Assembly: GCA_021399445.1 (NCBI GenBank)
Contig: JAJTUQ010000002.1
Coordinates: forward strand, 7,378,001 to 7,442,000
Length of the DNA stretch: 64,000 nt
Direction of reading: 5' to 3'
DNA from: Xylogone sp. PMI_703
Lineage: Eukaryota; Ascomycota; Leotiomycetes
Part shown: positions 1-11,299 of the stretch, in pieces
How the letters are laid out: each line of letters opens with the position of its first letter
How positions within the stretch are numbered: position 1 is the stretch's first letter
Position numbers and translations under genes: made by a program
The notes under the pieces: model-generated
Seen by the model: only the letters and a program-made list of their open reading frames with translations
The model's database searches: none
Told to the model about the DNA's origin: nothing

Positions 1-37
1 CAAAGATTTCACCTGCCCCCGCTGAACGTAAACACTA

Positions 38-68
38 TCAATCAATCAACCAATCAATCAATCAATCA
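38..68. repeat. (CAAT)n-type simple repeat
   Basis: A run of AATCAATC-type tetranucleotide units lies just outside the 3' end of the first gene. It is a simple microsatellite with no visible function. Confidence 0.8.
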
Positions 69-105
69 CAACTCTTTCTATTCTAATTCAGAAAATTTTC
101 TCAGA

Positions 106-1610
106 CTAGTATTTCTCACTAGACTCCTTATACTCAAGATTTCGAACCCTCTCACAGAGCTTTTTAAGAACCTCAGCTCCATATATGAAGTCATCTAAAT
201 CAAGGTATATCTCCGCTGAAAAACGCGTAAACCATGCCCCTTCATAAAACATAATTGCTACGTAGCAATTATATTCCTCCACAAGCTCACGATTCATGAA
301 ATCTGTCGCTGCCGATATATCTCCCCTCGGAATTGATCCTGAAGTGTTCGGTTCATCGTCTGAGGTAACGGATAATGGCAACCAAACGTTTGCAAAATTC
401 ACTCTAGACCTGTTTCCTACAGTTAGAGGCTTTGTCCCTAAAATCTCTGAAATTATCTTTTCTCCTTTCTCAGCTAGCTCAAATCGATATGTACGGATCT
501 TTTCTGCTCCTCCACAGATCTCATCTCGGAATTTGAGCGCGGCTGGAATGCAAAGTATTGGTGCAGTATCTATTGTTCCAGTATATTCAAATTGGGCTGC
601 AAAGATATTTTTGATATCAGAAACGGGCATTGGATTGAATATTAATTTTTGACTATCCTTATTAAGAGGAATAAAGCCGTGGGATGTCGGTATTGAAGAG
701 CGCATTAAGTGCTGGTTTCTGAAAGGAACATAAAAAACGGCGCAGGCACGGGGGACGAAGAGCCACCTAAATAGTATGTTCAGCTACATTCATTTTTCTC
801 AAGAATATTAGCTCCTTACTTGTGGCAATTAGTCACCAGGAAGTCAGGTTGAAAAGACCCAATATTTAGGGGTATATGACCTATACCATGCGCAGCGTCG
901 ATCAAACTCAGCACACTGAAATCGCGACATACTTGTGATAGTCTTTCAAATGGCATTCTCATCCCTGGCATGCTAATAATAGTGTCAAATATTGCTATCC
1001 TTACTGACGATCCATGCTCTTCCAGTGTATCACGAAATCGCCGAATTATGTCGTCATCAGAGATGGGACAAGATATCTTTACCTCCACTGCCTGCACTGG
1101 TGTAGATTCAACAAGATATTGCAATGTCTTTTCTATCGCCCCATAGATAGTTGTGAAATATACAATCTTGTCACCTGGCTTGAACGTGAAGTTGCGCAGG
1201 ACGGTGTTTATCCCAGTCGTTGCATTAGGTACAATAACTAATTCATCTGTAGCAACATTAAGCACGTTGGCTAATGTGGCACGAATTTCATTTAATCTTC
1301 TAGGGAAAGTGTAACGTATAAATTTATCAGGCTTTGCCTCAGCCTCATCTTGAAAGGACCGTAGTGCAGTTTGGACCGGACGAGGATGAGACCCGTAAGC
1401 TCCTGTAAATTGAAATAAGTTTTCGTCTTATACAGTTTGAATAAAATTGCAAGTACCTTGATTCAAATTAATATAGTCATCATCAAATAGAAAGTGTGCC
1501 CTCCTCATTTCTTTGCCGAATGGAATTGCCTGCTCTAAATCAGACATGTTGTTCTGAACACTGGTATGATGGTTTCCGTCTTTGTTATAATATCTGTCTA
1601 GGAAGTCCAA
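106..1610 (-). CDS. PLP-dependent class V aminotransferase-fold enzyme (isopenicillin N epimerase / cysteine-sulfoxide lyase-like)
   Basis: Exons 1610-1457, 1402-820 and 766-106 give 465 residues; the two introns are 54 and 53 bp. The protein starts with the family signature FGKEMRRAHFLFDDDYINLN, and the first splice restores LNQGAYGSHPRP. A phosphate-binding turn PNATTG lies near residues 110-115, the Asp contacting the PLP pyridine nitrogen is in IDAAHGIGH (D220), and the Schiff-base Lys is K246 in NCHKWLF, with its codon split by intron 2. The last exon opens with PRACAVFYVPFRNQHLMRSS, typical of the family. Fungal members include isopenicillin N epimerase-like proteins and Egt2-type C-S lyases; substrate cannot be read from sequence. 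Met22 is an alternative start. It is divergent from a RidA gene 515 bp away, which would suit an enzyme releasing an enamine. The reading frame is intact. Confidence 0.9.
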
Positions 1611-2125
1611 AACATTGATTATCAGAACTGGTTTAGCAGATATACATTACCAGTCTACTTAAGGTGTCGCAGTTGTGGCGCCTCCAATGCATATGTGGCG
1701 GTGCAGACGGAGTCTCTCCAAAGCACACGGTTGCGGGACCCCTGGGCATTATTACATAAGAAAAGTTAGGTAATAATTCATGCGAGACTTCCTGTTCAAG
1801 TGGGCATGTTTTTCACTTAATGATCTATGGGGATTACAACACATAATATGCGCTGGGAAAGGTTATGAAAAGCTGAAGTAATCAGTATTTTATGAGATTC
1901 AGTATCAGTACTACTCAGAAGCCACAAGTAAACGACAATACATAGTTTAATTTTTAGATAATATTTCTTTGATCTTGATTTAGAAGACAATTTGAGTGCC
2001 TACGATTATATTAAGGCTAACGACTCAAGATAGAAGTTTAGGTTCCGCATTTATCAACAATTTGAAACACAACCAAAACCCTATCTACATACCAACATAA
2101 TAGGGCGTGAAATATCTACCTTACT
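1611..2125. promoter_or_regulatory. Shared divergent promoter region
   Basis: These 515 bp separate two divergent start codons and hold no convincing ORF. The half near the PLP gene is GC-richer (about 1660-1745) and the half near the RidA gene is AT-rich. Co-regulation is an inference from the head-to-head arrangement; I see no clear TATA box or named operator. Confidence 0.5.
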
Positions 2126-2650
2126 ATGTCAAGCAATCAAGTTTCAGGCAAGATTGTAGTTACCACCGCTGATGCACCAGCTCCCATTGCTCCATTCTCC
2201 CAAGGAATTGCTCACAATGGACTCGTCTATTGCTCAGGTAGTGTCGGGATGGATCCCAAGACCAATAAGATAGTTGAAGGTGGTGTTGAACAGAGAACTG
2301 TGAGTTGAATCATTAGATCCAATCATCAAATGGAATGTTCCAAATGTTTTGGCAGGATATTAATTTCTAGATCCAAATACTCAAAAATCTCTCGGCCGTT
2401 CTCCACAAAGCGGGAAGCAGCCTGGATAAAGTTATTAAAGTTAATGTATTCTTAACATCAATGGATTACTTTGGTGATATGAATAAAGGATATGAACAGT
2501 TCTTTAAAGAGCCTTTTCCGGTAAGTTTGCTAATCTTATTTACACTGTCTCGATTAAACTAACGTAATCCGTTAGGTTCGCACATGCGTATGTGTGAAAG
2601 CATTACCGCTTAACTCAGATGTGGAAATTGAGTGCACAGGTTATATTTAG
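2126..2650 (+). CDS. RidA/YjgF/Mmf1-family enamine/imine deaminase
   Basis: Exons 2126-2299, 2371-2520 and 2576-2650 encode 132 residues, the normal RidA length. Splicing restores the family order: APIAPFSQG near the N-terminus, YCSGSVGMDP, EQRTIQILKNLSAVL, GSSLDKVIKVNVFLT, and a C-terminal PVRTCVCVKALPL..VEIEC block. The catalytic Arg and Glu match R110 and E125 by comparison with bacterial RidA R105/E120. RidA proteins hydrolyse reactive 2-aminoacrylate-type intermediates released by PLP enzymes. No obvious mitochondrial presequence is present, so a cytosolic (Hmf1-like) location is likelier than a matrix one. The gene is divergent from a PLP-dependent enzyme, a pairing that makes chemical sense. 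Confidence 0.93.
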
Positions 2651-3966
2651 GTGCTAAGTGAGAATCTGAAAGAGTGTTAGCTGGTGCAAAAACTAGTTAT
2701 TAGTGGGCCATATTACATATATGTTATGAAACCAGTTATGTAATTCGATGTTTTATGTAACAGTCACCACTTATACTAGTTCCATGAATAAATCTTAAAA
2801 CTTTCAACTACTAAAAAAGTGAATCAGTAACGCCAGCTTATTGATTAATGAGCATATTCAATCGTGATATGCTAGCATATGAGAGGAGATGCCCACGACA
2901 CTTGAATTTAATTTGAATGGGTCATATGTGGTAACCTCGTTGTGTTGCTGGCGTATACTTGCTTGAAGGCCCTAAGTTAAAGTGGAAAGAGTTACGTGAT
3001 GAATTGTCACAATTATCCTTCAGAAAACTGTCCCACATGTTTAATTTATGGAGTATAAACTTAAGAGAGTAAGGCTCGGATAATGATATGAAGTGATCTA
3101 AGTTTAAATTGATATCTATCAAAGCAAGCGAGCCAGCTAAACTGTTGAAACATGTGATAAACAACCTTGAAAATGCTGCTTGATGAATTCGAACATGCTA
3201 TCCGCCTGGCAGCCACCCAAAGGCGTGCCATGGCCAAACAGTCACAGATTGGCATCTACCACATTCAAAGCACCAACGTCTATAGTTAAATGCCGTTTTA
3301 TTAATGTTAGTGAAGGGCTTCTGTCTGAAACATATATGCACCTCTAAATTGTGCTTCTCGTGAAGTGCTAATTATTCCATCCTAAATTGAAACTAATCTA
3401 TGTGTCACATCCCCCAGTCGCGTTAATGTCCTCTTTGTATCTGAACGTAAGAATACAAACAATCTGCTGATCTTTTTGGCTCACCCTCAATATAACTTTA
3501 ATAACAATTTCAAACGGAATCAGTGAATTGTTCTTTAAGATATTAATACGGATACACGGTTAAAGTGTTACTTGTAATCTATAAGTGTTTATAGGTGATC
3601 ATTAGAACGGGCTGTAGGCTAGTTACTTTATAGCCGGTTACAAGGAATTACAAGTCTCTGTAAATATAGCTGTACTGGTACTATACAGAACCATTCAGTA
3701 GTTTAATCTAACTATTCTGTGTTATATACCTACTATGATCTTTTTATATAACTTGTGTAACATGTAGAAAGATAAATAGTCATAGAACGCGTTATGCCAA
3801 TTTGACATGAGGTGCACCAGCCTAGAAGTTAAGATATAGTTAGTCCTATTTGACACGAGACCTTTCCAGAGATATCAGAATGCTTACATGGACTACAATA
3901 TGGAGCATATTTATACTGGTTAATATGGTATTAGCTGTGCAAACCCATATTACGGTCTGCCCTTTA
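2651..3966. other. Gene-poor AT-rich interval
   Basis: This 1.3 kb lies between the 3' ends of the RidA and SDR genes, which converge. Short open stretches occur but none shows a recognisable motif or a convincing exon structure. I see nothing supportable beyond the two 3' untranslated regions. Confidence 0.6.
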
Positions 3967-5208
3967 TTATATTCGGAGACCAGCATCTAAAGATGATTAG
4001 ACTCCTTAAACAAACTCATATAAAGATCTAGAAGCATACCAATAAGTATATTTTGTCCTGTTAAGCTAGTATTTTTTGCGACTGAAACGAACATGTCTGC
4101 AACATCCTCCAGACGAGTCTATATTAAAGTTATTAGTATCTACCACCGAATATGTACGTATAGAAGGTGTAACTGACTGTCCGCTTTAAAACTGCAAGTT
4201 GCTCAACATTTTTGATTTGAGTATCACCGAATTTCTTTCCCTAGACACATAATTAAAGACGTTTTCATCGAGAGATGAGCTTAGATTATACCCATTCAGT
4301 AAGCATCACCCCCAGCAGAATCGAATTTACTCTTACCTTTGGTCCTTGAGTTGCTGCAATGCATTTTGAAAGATGTGCTCCTATAGATGATTCATATCAG
4401 AGAATATAAGTTTGATGTGTGGAATCCTAGTATATACCTGCAGCCCTGGTGGCCGCGTATGCCATTGAGCTTCCTCCTGGATTGATGGCCTGTCCCAAAT
4501 AAGTGATTGTGTCCGTTCTACAGTTAGGAGAATACATACCGCAATTGATGACGTATTGATTAGAACTCCGCCGTCAGGATTCTTGTTGAAGATGGGTATC
4601 ACATCACGCGCGAGGTATAAAAGCCCTTTTACATTCACAGCCCAGCACTAATCAATTAGCATGCAGATTTGAATACCTTCTTGCAATAACATACCTTATC
4701 CCATTCAGAATCTGAGAGAGCGTTCATATCAGAGAAAGTTGAAAATTTGGTCCAACCCTGCCGTCGAGTAACTCTAGTTACTACCATGTAAGAAAGGAGG
4801 GGCGAACAGCATTAGCAATGACAATATCGAGACCATTAAGTATTTTGTGTGTCTCCGATATAATCCTAGAGCAGTCCGCTTGCGAGCCTTGGTCCTAATT
4901 AAATTTTGGCTTAGTTTAAATATGTCTCGAGACTGTTCCATCCGAGGTAAACTAACAGCTTGAAGAACTCCCGTTATCACACCATACTTCTCAGCAATGT
5001 TACGAGCTACTTCATTTGCGCTCGTCTTGACTTGGATATATGTTAAAATAATATCACAGCCTTCTTGAGCAAATCTGTCCACAATAACTGCACCGAGTCC
5101 TCTTTTGGGTGATATAATTAGATTTAAACATGAAACCTAAATACGATTGATGGCTTACCTTGAACCCCCTGTAATCAAGACTTTTTTCCCACGAAGCGAG
5201 AATGGCAT
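3967..5208 (-). CDS. Short-chain dehydrogenase/reductase with YxxxR active site, ten exons
   Basis: Ten exons (5208-5159, 5101-4957, 4894-4808, 4757-4695, 4647-4540, 4489-4438, 4380-4292, 4240-4178, 4118-4040, 3986-3967) join in frame to 251 residues, the classic SDR size. The nucleotide motif TGGSRGLG is at residues 13-20, IANA at 91-94, and the catalytic-type Ser in NTSSIA near 148. The Tyr lies in SMAYAATRAAG: Tyr162 is followed three residues on by Arg166 where SDRs normally have Lys. The C-terminus LTGQNILIDAGLRI is the usual SDR ending. Introns are 47-62 bp; one uses a rare GTTCGC donor. Nine introns in 1.24 kb and the Lys-to-Arg change are the oddities. No stops or frameshifts remain after splicing, so the gene is likely expressed. 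Substrate unknown. Confidence 0.85.
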
Positions 5209-6174
5209 TTTACTGCTGTGAAAAATTGATTAGATTGCTGTTGCTGTGTGCTTCAACTTTTTGATAGAGTTCTCTGGCCAATATATAGTTCGAAAAATTG
5301 TATTAACTGATGAGAAATTCATGGCAATTGATTTGCGATAAATAATACAATGGTTAATCCAGTGATGCGCACCTCTCAGGACTATCACTAGAATGAACGG
5401 TAATGTCTGGATTCTTTCTGTCACCATTATGGAATGGCTAGAATCCCCAAAGAAGCAGAGCTAGTTTGAATACATCGGCTGTGGAAACAAGGGCTCATGT
5501 AAGAGCGCATGTAAGGGCAGATGTAAAGGGCGGATGCGGGGGCGGACGCGCCCTCTCTGGTAACGGTATTTATACCGCGATTGGTAAGTAAGACCAAGTT
5601 TACCAAAAAGTTACAACGAATCAACAATAACCTAGCCAATTTCTAGTACATATTCAGAATTAAAACTACAGAGAATGCGGTAAATAATCTTGAGACGACT
5701 CTTGGGGTGCACCTGCCACCGGATGACATAATTCATTTTTGTTTTTAGTTAACTTAGCGATTGAAAGCCTGAAATTCCCTGTAAATAGCGTATTATAGGG
5801 TATCAATGCGCTGAAGCTCACTGGAATTATAAGCGGTCTTTAGCATTCGGAATTTTAGCGCCCTGGCATCGTATCATGACTATTTACCGCGTCCTTCGTA
5901 TAATATACTCATTTAAAGGTGGTGACGGCTATTGTGGCCCGGAACTTGGTAAGCGGTTATAACATTGCAGGGTGATCGTAACAGTAAAATAGGTGTTAGT
6001 TCTAGGCCGGTTAACCAGGCGAGAGGCTTATGTGTTGTACAGGACGGAGGGATGACCTAAGTTAATCTCCGGCCTGTAAGCGTTTCTCCAAATCTTTACA
6101 TTGTTAGATTATTAATCAGAGCTTAGCTAATAAGTAGAGTGAAATATTTCATGTAAGCATACGTCTGTTACCTT
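5209..6174. other. Gene-poor interval upstream of the SDR
   Basis: It contains the SDR promoter side, a degenerate short tandem repeat (5491-5552) and AT-rich sequence. No ORF here carries a family motif. Confidence 0.55.
5491..5552. repeat. Degenerate ~12-bp tandem repeat
   Basis: About five diverging units based on GCGCATGTAAGG run in a row and become more GC-rich downstream. It is probably a decaying minisatellite upstream of the SDR gene. Confidence 0.55.
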
Positions 6175-6604
6175 TAACGTAAATCCCTGTTCAAGCGAAC
6201 ACCCCATTCTAACGAACACTGAAATTTACCGCAAAATTAAGGAATTCAACTTTTAATATCTTAACAACCATAGAATTTTGAGGGAAGACACATTAGAAGG
6301 GGATTATCTATTATGAATTAATTTCAATTATTTGGTTATTTTGCTCTCAAAATGTTTATAATGCTGCCAAGTTAACATTTAGACCTTTCATTCAAATCTA
6401 TTTTGTTGTACAACATATATTACACATTCTAACAGCATAAAAATTTGTACATATATTTATTATCAAGTAGATATAAGAATAACAAAATTTGATTAAATAG
6501 AATTCCCTCGTTGTTGGGATATCAAAAGTTCAATTTCCTCAATTTTGCGGTAAATTTCAGTGTTCGTTAGAATAGGGTGTCCGCTTGAACAGGGATTTAC
6601 GTTA
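6175..6604. mobile_element. MITE, Tc1/mariner-like, with long terminal inverted repeats and TA target duplication
   Basis: The element spans 6177-6602 (426 bp) and is flanked on each side by TA. Its ends read ACGTAAATCCCTGTTCAAGC and, inverted, the same with a few changes. The inverted match extends inwards about 95 bp (6177-6271 against 6508-6602) with scattered mismatches and one indel. The AT-rich centre has no coding capacity, so the copy is non-autonomous. TA duplication and long inverted repeats fit a Tc1/mariner/pogo-derived MITE; the mobilising family is inferred. Confidence 0.85.
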
Positions 6605-7497
6605 TGACAAAATGAACGCCCCTTTATTAAACCATGGTGCTAGTCGCGCATCTTTATCTAATCGGTGAATCTTAAGTATACACTACAAGTTATCTCATTG
6701 TCAGACTGCTTACGGGCTTAAGCCACTGTACAAGGATAAGTATGAGTTTACGATGAATTCATAAAATGATAACTCTCCGATGATATTACCAATTCCATCC
6801 TTGTGCTTTACAAGGACAGGAAATGGATGTGAAGTGGGCGGGACAACAGATTATCTTTATACCCACATTGAGTAAATTACAATTCTAGAAAGTGAAAGAG
6901 CTAGTGGATCGGATCTCCGCTCTGCTGGGGTTACCGTATACCGCAACAAATAAGTATTTATTGTTAGAGGAACATTAGGATAGATTTACTTCGAGGTAGA
7001 CTTTCTAGTCAAAGAACCTAGGTTTTAAACACTGTGGATTAATGCATAGAGTACTTAACTTCGTTTAAAGTGATATTTGTATTACATTATAATAACACTC
7101 AAAAAATATAACTCTGTAGGGAACGTATGGAGATGTATTGTGCTACAAACAGAGCTATTCTACAGGCAGATATAGAGGTGGCTGCCTGATCTAGCCGAAG
7201 GGCTCTCACAACAAACTCTTAATAATATAACCCTTTATTAAATTCATAATCACAAATTTGTTTTAAAACTTAATTTAAACAGTTTGTATTAAGAATTGTA
7301 ATTAAAATGTTATTAAATATAAAATATCATGGTTATTAAGTTTACTAGGAGATAATTTTGCTCAATTCTGCCGTAAAATCCAGTGTGCTAGTAATCGGGT
7401 GAAAGACTATCCATGACTATATAGTCTACCCTTACAACGTAGATTAAGAAGACGGTTTGTAAGACCCTTCTCCAAGTTTCACTCTACGGTTATTACA
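6605..7497. other. Gene-poor interval with a possible decayed MITE end
   Basis: This AT-rich stretch lies upstream of the glycosyltransferase gene. Around 7354-7395 the sequence TCAATTCTGCCGTAAAATCC resembles the inner right end of the 6.2-6.6 kb MITE, suggesting an older relative. No gene is seen. Confidence 0.4.
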
Positions 7498-8812
7498 ATG
7501 CACTTCCACCACCTCAACAATGCTTGGCGGCCTGTGTTTTGGAACAGGCCGATGTTGAGTTTCTTCACTATCTACCTCCTTGCGATAGTATACTGCAAAT
7601 TCTCCTATTACAAAGATCCTACCTCTTTCTTCTTCCGAGATGGTATCGGCTACAGGACAAGCTACACTTCAATCCGGCTACAACAGGCAGATGCGTTCAT
7701 TGAGTGGGCTACCTTTACAAAATTCAGGAGGACCATCAACAATGTATCACCACAGCTGTGTCTAGGAATTAGAACCATAACACGGAAAGGGACACATTAT
7801 TTTCAAGAAACAGTCGGATCCATTTTTGATGGGCTTACTGATAGCGAACATCAGGAAATACTCTTCATCTCTCTAATCGCTCAAACGAAACCCGAACTTC
7901 ATCCTGCATACCAAGAAAGCTGGCTTTATAATGTAGCGGACGTGATTCTCAGGTATAACTTATCTGAGAAGGACATGAGTAGGATTCAGAAATTGGAAGA
8001 AGATCGAGGGGTGTTCAGGGAAAAGGCACTGTTTGATCACACCTACTTGTTCAAAACCTGCGCACAAACAGGCGCCCGATATATATTGATGATGGAGGAC
8101 GATGTGATTGTTGTAGATGGCTGGTACCCAAAAGCAAAGGAGGATATACAAATTGCGGAGAGAAAGACGTATGAAAAAGGGCGATCAGAATGTCAGTTTT
8201 AGCTTTATTGTTCAAAGTTTTATGACTGACTTTTGTTATAGTTTTATACTTACGATTTTTTTATACAGAAAATTCCTTGGTTGGAACTCGGAAGAATGGC
8301 CGGTATACCTATTATGGTCTGTTATTGTCGTCACCTCTTTTGTGTTACACTTATGGACTATCCGCCATCAAAATCTAAAAGCGGCCAGGGTTATTTCTGG
8401 TTCAACAAGCTTCGTCGTTTGCTTCATCTTTGTACCTATGTGCATTATCCTCTTTTTTGCTGCCGGTAGGGTCTCGATGATACCCTTGCCGGCTGGCGTG
8501 AACGAAACGCCTAAGTTTGGATGTTGTTTTCAGAGCACCGTCTTCCCCTTGTCCAAGGCTGCAGACTTGATCGAATTCTATGAGATGAGGAGAATTGGGT
8601 TCGTTGATACTCTTACCGAAGAGTATGCGGACGAGCGGAGTGAGCTCAGATTCGCCGTTACCCCTAGCCTCATGCAACACATAGGGGCTACAAGCTCAAA
8701 GGATGATGAGGAATGTCACCCTATATGGAACTTCGCGTTCGAGGAATATGACCCAAGAACTATACGAAGAAACCGGTACTATCACGCCAAGTTTATCAGA
8801 GCCAAGGAATGA
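7498..8812 (+). CDS. PGAP4-like Golgi/ER membrane glycosyltransferase
   Basis: Exons 7498-8168 and 8242-8812 (73-bp intron, GTATGA donor) encode 413 residues. Residues 17-36 form an N-terminal signal anchor. A GT-A-like catalytic half follows, with FQETVGSIFDGLTDSEHQEI, HPAYQESWLYN and the acidic motif MMEDDVIVVDGWY (EDD at 200-202), the likely metal/nucleotide-sugar site. After FLGWNSEEW there are two further membrane segments (about 245-265 and 278-300), then GCCFQSTVFPLSKAADLIEF and LTEEYADERSELRFAVTPS. A tandem membrane hairpin inserted in a GT-A domain is the layout known for PGAP4, the GPI N-acetylgalactosamine transferase. The donor used by fungal members is not established, so the substrate is open. 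The gene is intact. Confidence 0.8.
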
Positions 8813-9922
8813 CTTACAAACACATAGACAATCGACTTCAAGCAAGTTGATCCAGTGGAAATGTACTATTAACTATCAACAATAGTTATAATGAATTAAC
8901 AAGGTAACTTTTAGAGCTATAGCTGATAATGAAGTCCTATTTTGTCTGGTTAATCGTGAAAAAGGCACAAGGATTACGTATTTGCATAATTCTATTCTAT
9001 CCAGATTGCCCTCCTCTTACACTAACCCATGCGTCATCATCTTAATCCCGTGGCCGCCGTAGCACAAATATTGCTATTGTGAATAAAGCTTTTTGGCAAG
9101 GGTTCCTGAATGCTTCCTGGGCACTAATACACCGGCAGTGTTTCTTTCTTCGGGTAATATTCATCTATCACAAGAGGGTTCAAGGTTTGCCTGTAATGTG
9201 TGTAGCGTAAGCCGGAGAAACGATAATGTCGTCATTGTTGTCATCCTAGGTCGTAATCTTACTGCAACCCAGACGTTTGAGGCTGATAGCGAAGGAGTGA
9301 GGCTGGGACAAGGATGGCTATTCAGGCCATTTTTTGAAAGCGCAGATTGCTCGGGGCCGAGAGCCCGTACTGCCCCCCTTCTGTGGGGCAGTCAGTCCTG
9401 CGCCACCATATTTTTGGATTAGTGCTGAGAGGCAAATGAAGAACTCTAAACAAAGTCTAAACGGAAAAAGATAAGATCGAACTCTGGAAAAGGTTATAAG
9501 GAACCTAGAGAGTCATTGCTGACCTTGGCTCATTCAACTTCCAGGTTTCAAACTAGCCAGAAACAAGGATTATACCGCATGCGGAAAGTAAGCGCGGTAA
9601 GCGTAAATCATTTATGTGCATTTTGCACACCCACAGTAACATCATCATCGATCATGTACCTTGTATCCACTCTAAAACACCATAATCTCAATAATTCAAT
9701 ACAGCAGTTCTCTACTGATTGAGCTTTTTTGAAAACAGCCAAGAATTACCGATGTATGGTAACGAGCTCAAAGCCACTAAGATTCTCTCCACATAACTTA
9801 ATGTATGCTATCTTTAGTCAGACAATAATAAATAAGGTAATAGTGAGTAGCTTTAGATCCTCCATAAAAAGGTTGATCAAACGACGGCACATGCAAAAAT
9901 GCCGAGAAATAGGGGATGTTTT
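8813..9922. other. Gene-poor interval
   Basis: No ORF in these 1.1 kb shows family motifs or a credible exon structure. The longest (9093-9422) is low-complexity-like and is not called. Confidence 0.5.
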
Positions 9923-9929
9923 TATATAA
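9923..9929 (+). promoter_or_regulatory. TATA box of the cupredoxin gene
   Basis: TATATAA sits about 96 bp before the chosen ATG at 10025, a reasonable distance for a fungal core promoter. Confidence 0.5.
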
Positions 9930-10024
9930 TGCTCTAACCCACCCTACCCACGACTCTTGAGATTCTTCCTGGTCAAGATCGAGAGTTTACTGTCGTGCAG
10001 CTATTCATACCAATACCCTTCAAA

Positions 10025-10670
10025 ATGCATATTTCGTCTTTTATCACTGCCGCACTTCTTGTGCTGGCCTCGCAGGCGGATGCTGAGACGTTTCGAGTTG
10101 ACGTCGGTAAAGATGGTCTCACTTTCACCCCCGACACCATCACAGCCATCGGCGGCGATATCATAGAGTTCCACTTCCATCCGGATAACCACAGTGTTGT
10201 TATGGGCACCTTCAATGCTCCCTGCCAGCCAGCTCCTACCGATGGCTTCTTCTCCGGCTTTATGCCAGTCAGTAGTGGAGAAGCAGTAAGTCCGATTTAT
10301 TATATGTAGTCGATTAGAGTTGCAGAGTCTCTAAAGTTAAAATTACATAAACTAATGGGCTTATTACTAGGACCACGTCTTTCAGTATACTGTCAACTCG
10401 AGCGACCCCACGTTCTTCTATTGCTCAGTAGGCACGCACTGTCAGAAAGGCATGTCGGGCGCTATCAACCCCTCGTCATCTATTACTCTCGGTTCATATC
10501 AAAATGGCTCTCAATCTGTTCCTCTTGCGGTCAGCCCGGCGAATCCATTCGGAGGCAGAATTGTTGATGCCTCTGATGCTCTTAAGCCAGGCGGTGCTGG
10601 TATTGTGCATGCCTCAATGGGCAGTGTTAGTGTTCTTGCATTGGGCGTGACTGCATTTCTATTTTTATAA
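10025..10670 (+). CDS. Secreted GPI-anchored cupredoxin-like protein
   Basis: Exons 10025-10285 and 10371-10670 (85-bp intron) encode 186 residues. The start at 10025 was preferred over 9995 because it opens directly into a signal peptide ending near SQADA (residue 20). A single cupredoxin domain follows, with the four type 1 copper ligands: His56 in PDNHSVV, Cys105, His110 and Met115 in YCSVGTHCQKGM. The rest is a Ser/Ala/Gly-rich linker ending in a hydrophobic tail (SVSVLALGVTAFLFL), a GPI-attachment signal. Such fungal proteins sit at the cell surface; electron transfer or copper binding is inferred from the ligands. Full-length and intact. Confidence 0.92.
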
Positions 10671-11299
10671 GTGTACTGTAGATGCCATTTATGCATCCAA
10701 CGATTGGTTTACTTACTCTAAATATCTGATAGCGTTTTTGTTGTGAACGGATGGAACATGGGCATATGGAGCTTTAGAATTATCATATCGCAAGCTCCGG
10801 AGGTGCTAATAGATTACTGATGTCCTGTATCCTCGAGGTCTAATCAATTTCTAAAACTAATATATTTTCTTGGTTGCGACCGTTTTGTAGCATTCATAAT
10901 GCTGCCTGGAATTGCTGGCACCGGGTAAAATTAAGGCAACATAGCGATCTATGCGGAAATATAGCCCAGGACAGCCACCTGGCGACCATGATGATTAATC
11001 ATATTTCATACTTCATCTAGTTAATCCGTAATTCGACGGATAGACGATTTGAGTAGATTTTCCTATATAGCGAAGTAAACTTACAAACCTCTCTTATATT
11101 CTTGATATTATAATACTTTCCCGAACTGGTAGCAATTTTATTGGCCGGATCCGTTTCATACGTGTCCGGAGTCCCTGTGCTCGCTTGCAGTTCTAAGCCC
11201 CAAGTGAGGCTTAGATCAGGCGACAACAGCTACTTAAATTCTGCCTCGCATCCCTTTGTTGGACATATGAGCCTCTTGTTAGACACTCTGAATCGAATA
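10671..11299. other. Intergenic region before the NLR gene
   Basis: AT-rich with no supported ORF. An open frame upstream of 11300 runs into the NLR first exon but lacks the expected N-terminus, so it is treated as leader sequence. Confidence 0.5.

Noticed and set aside
2922..3255. Overlapping minus-strand ORFs between RidA and the SDR
   Set aside because: Two overlapping frames with no motif in an AT-rich gap; expected by chance.
9093..9422. 109-codon plus-strand ORF
   Set aside because: No domain, no intron logic and composition unlike neighbouring exons.
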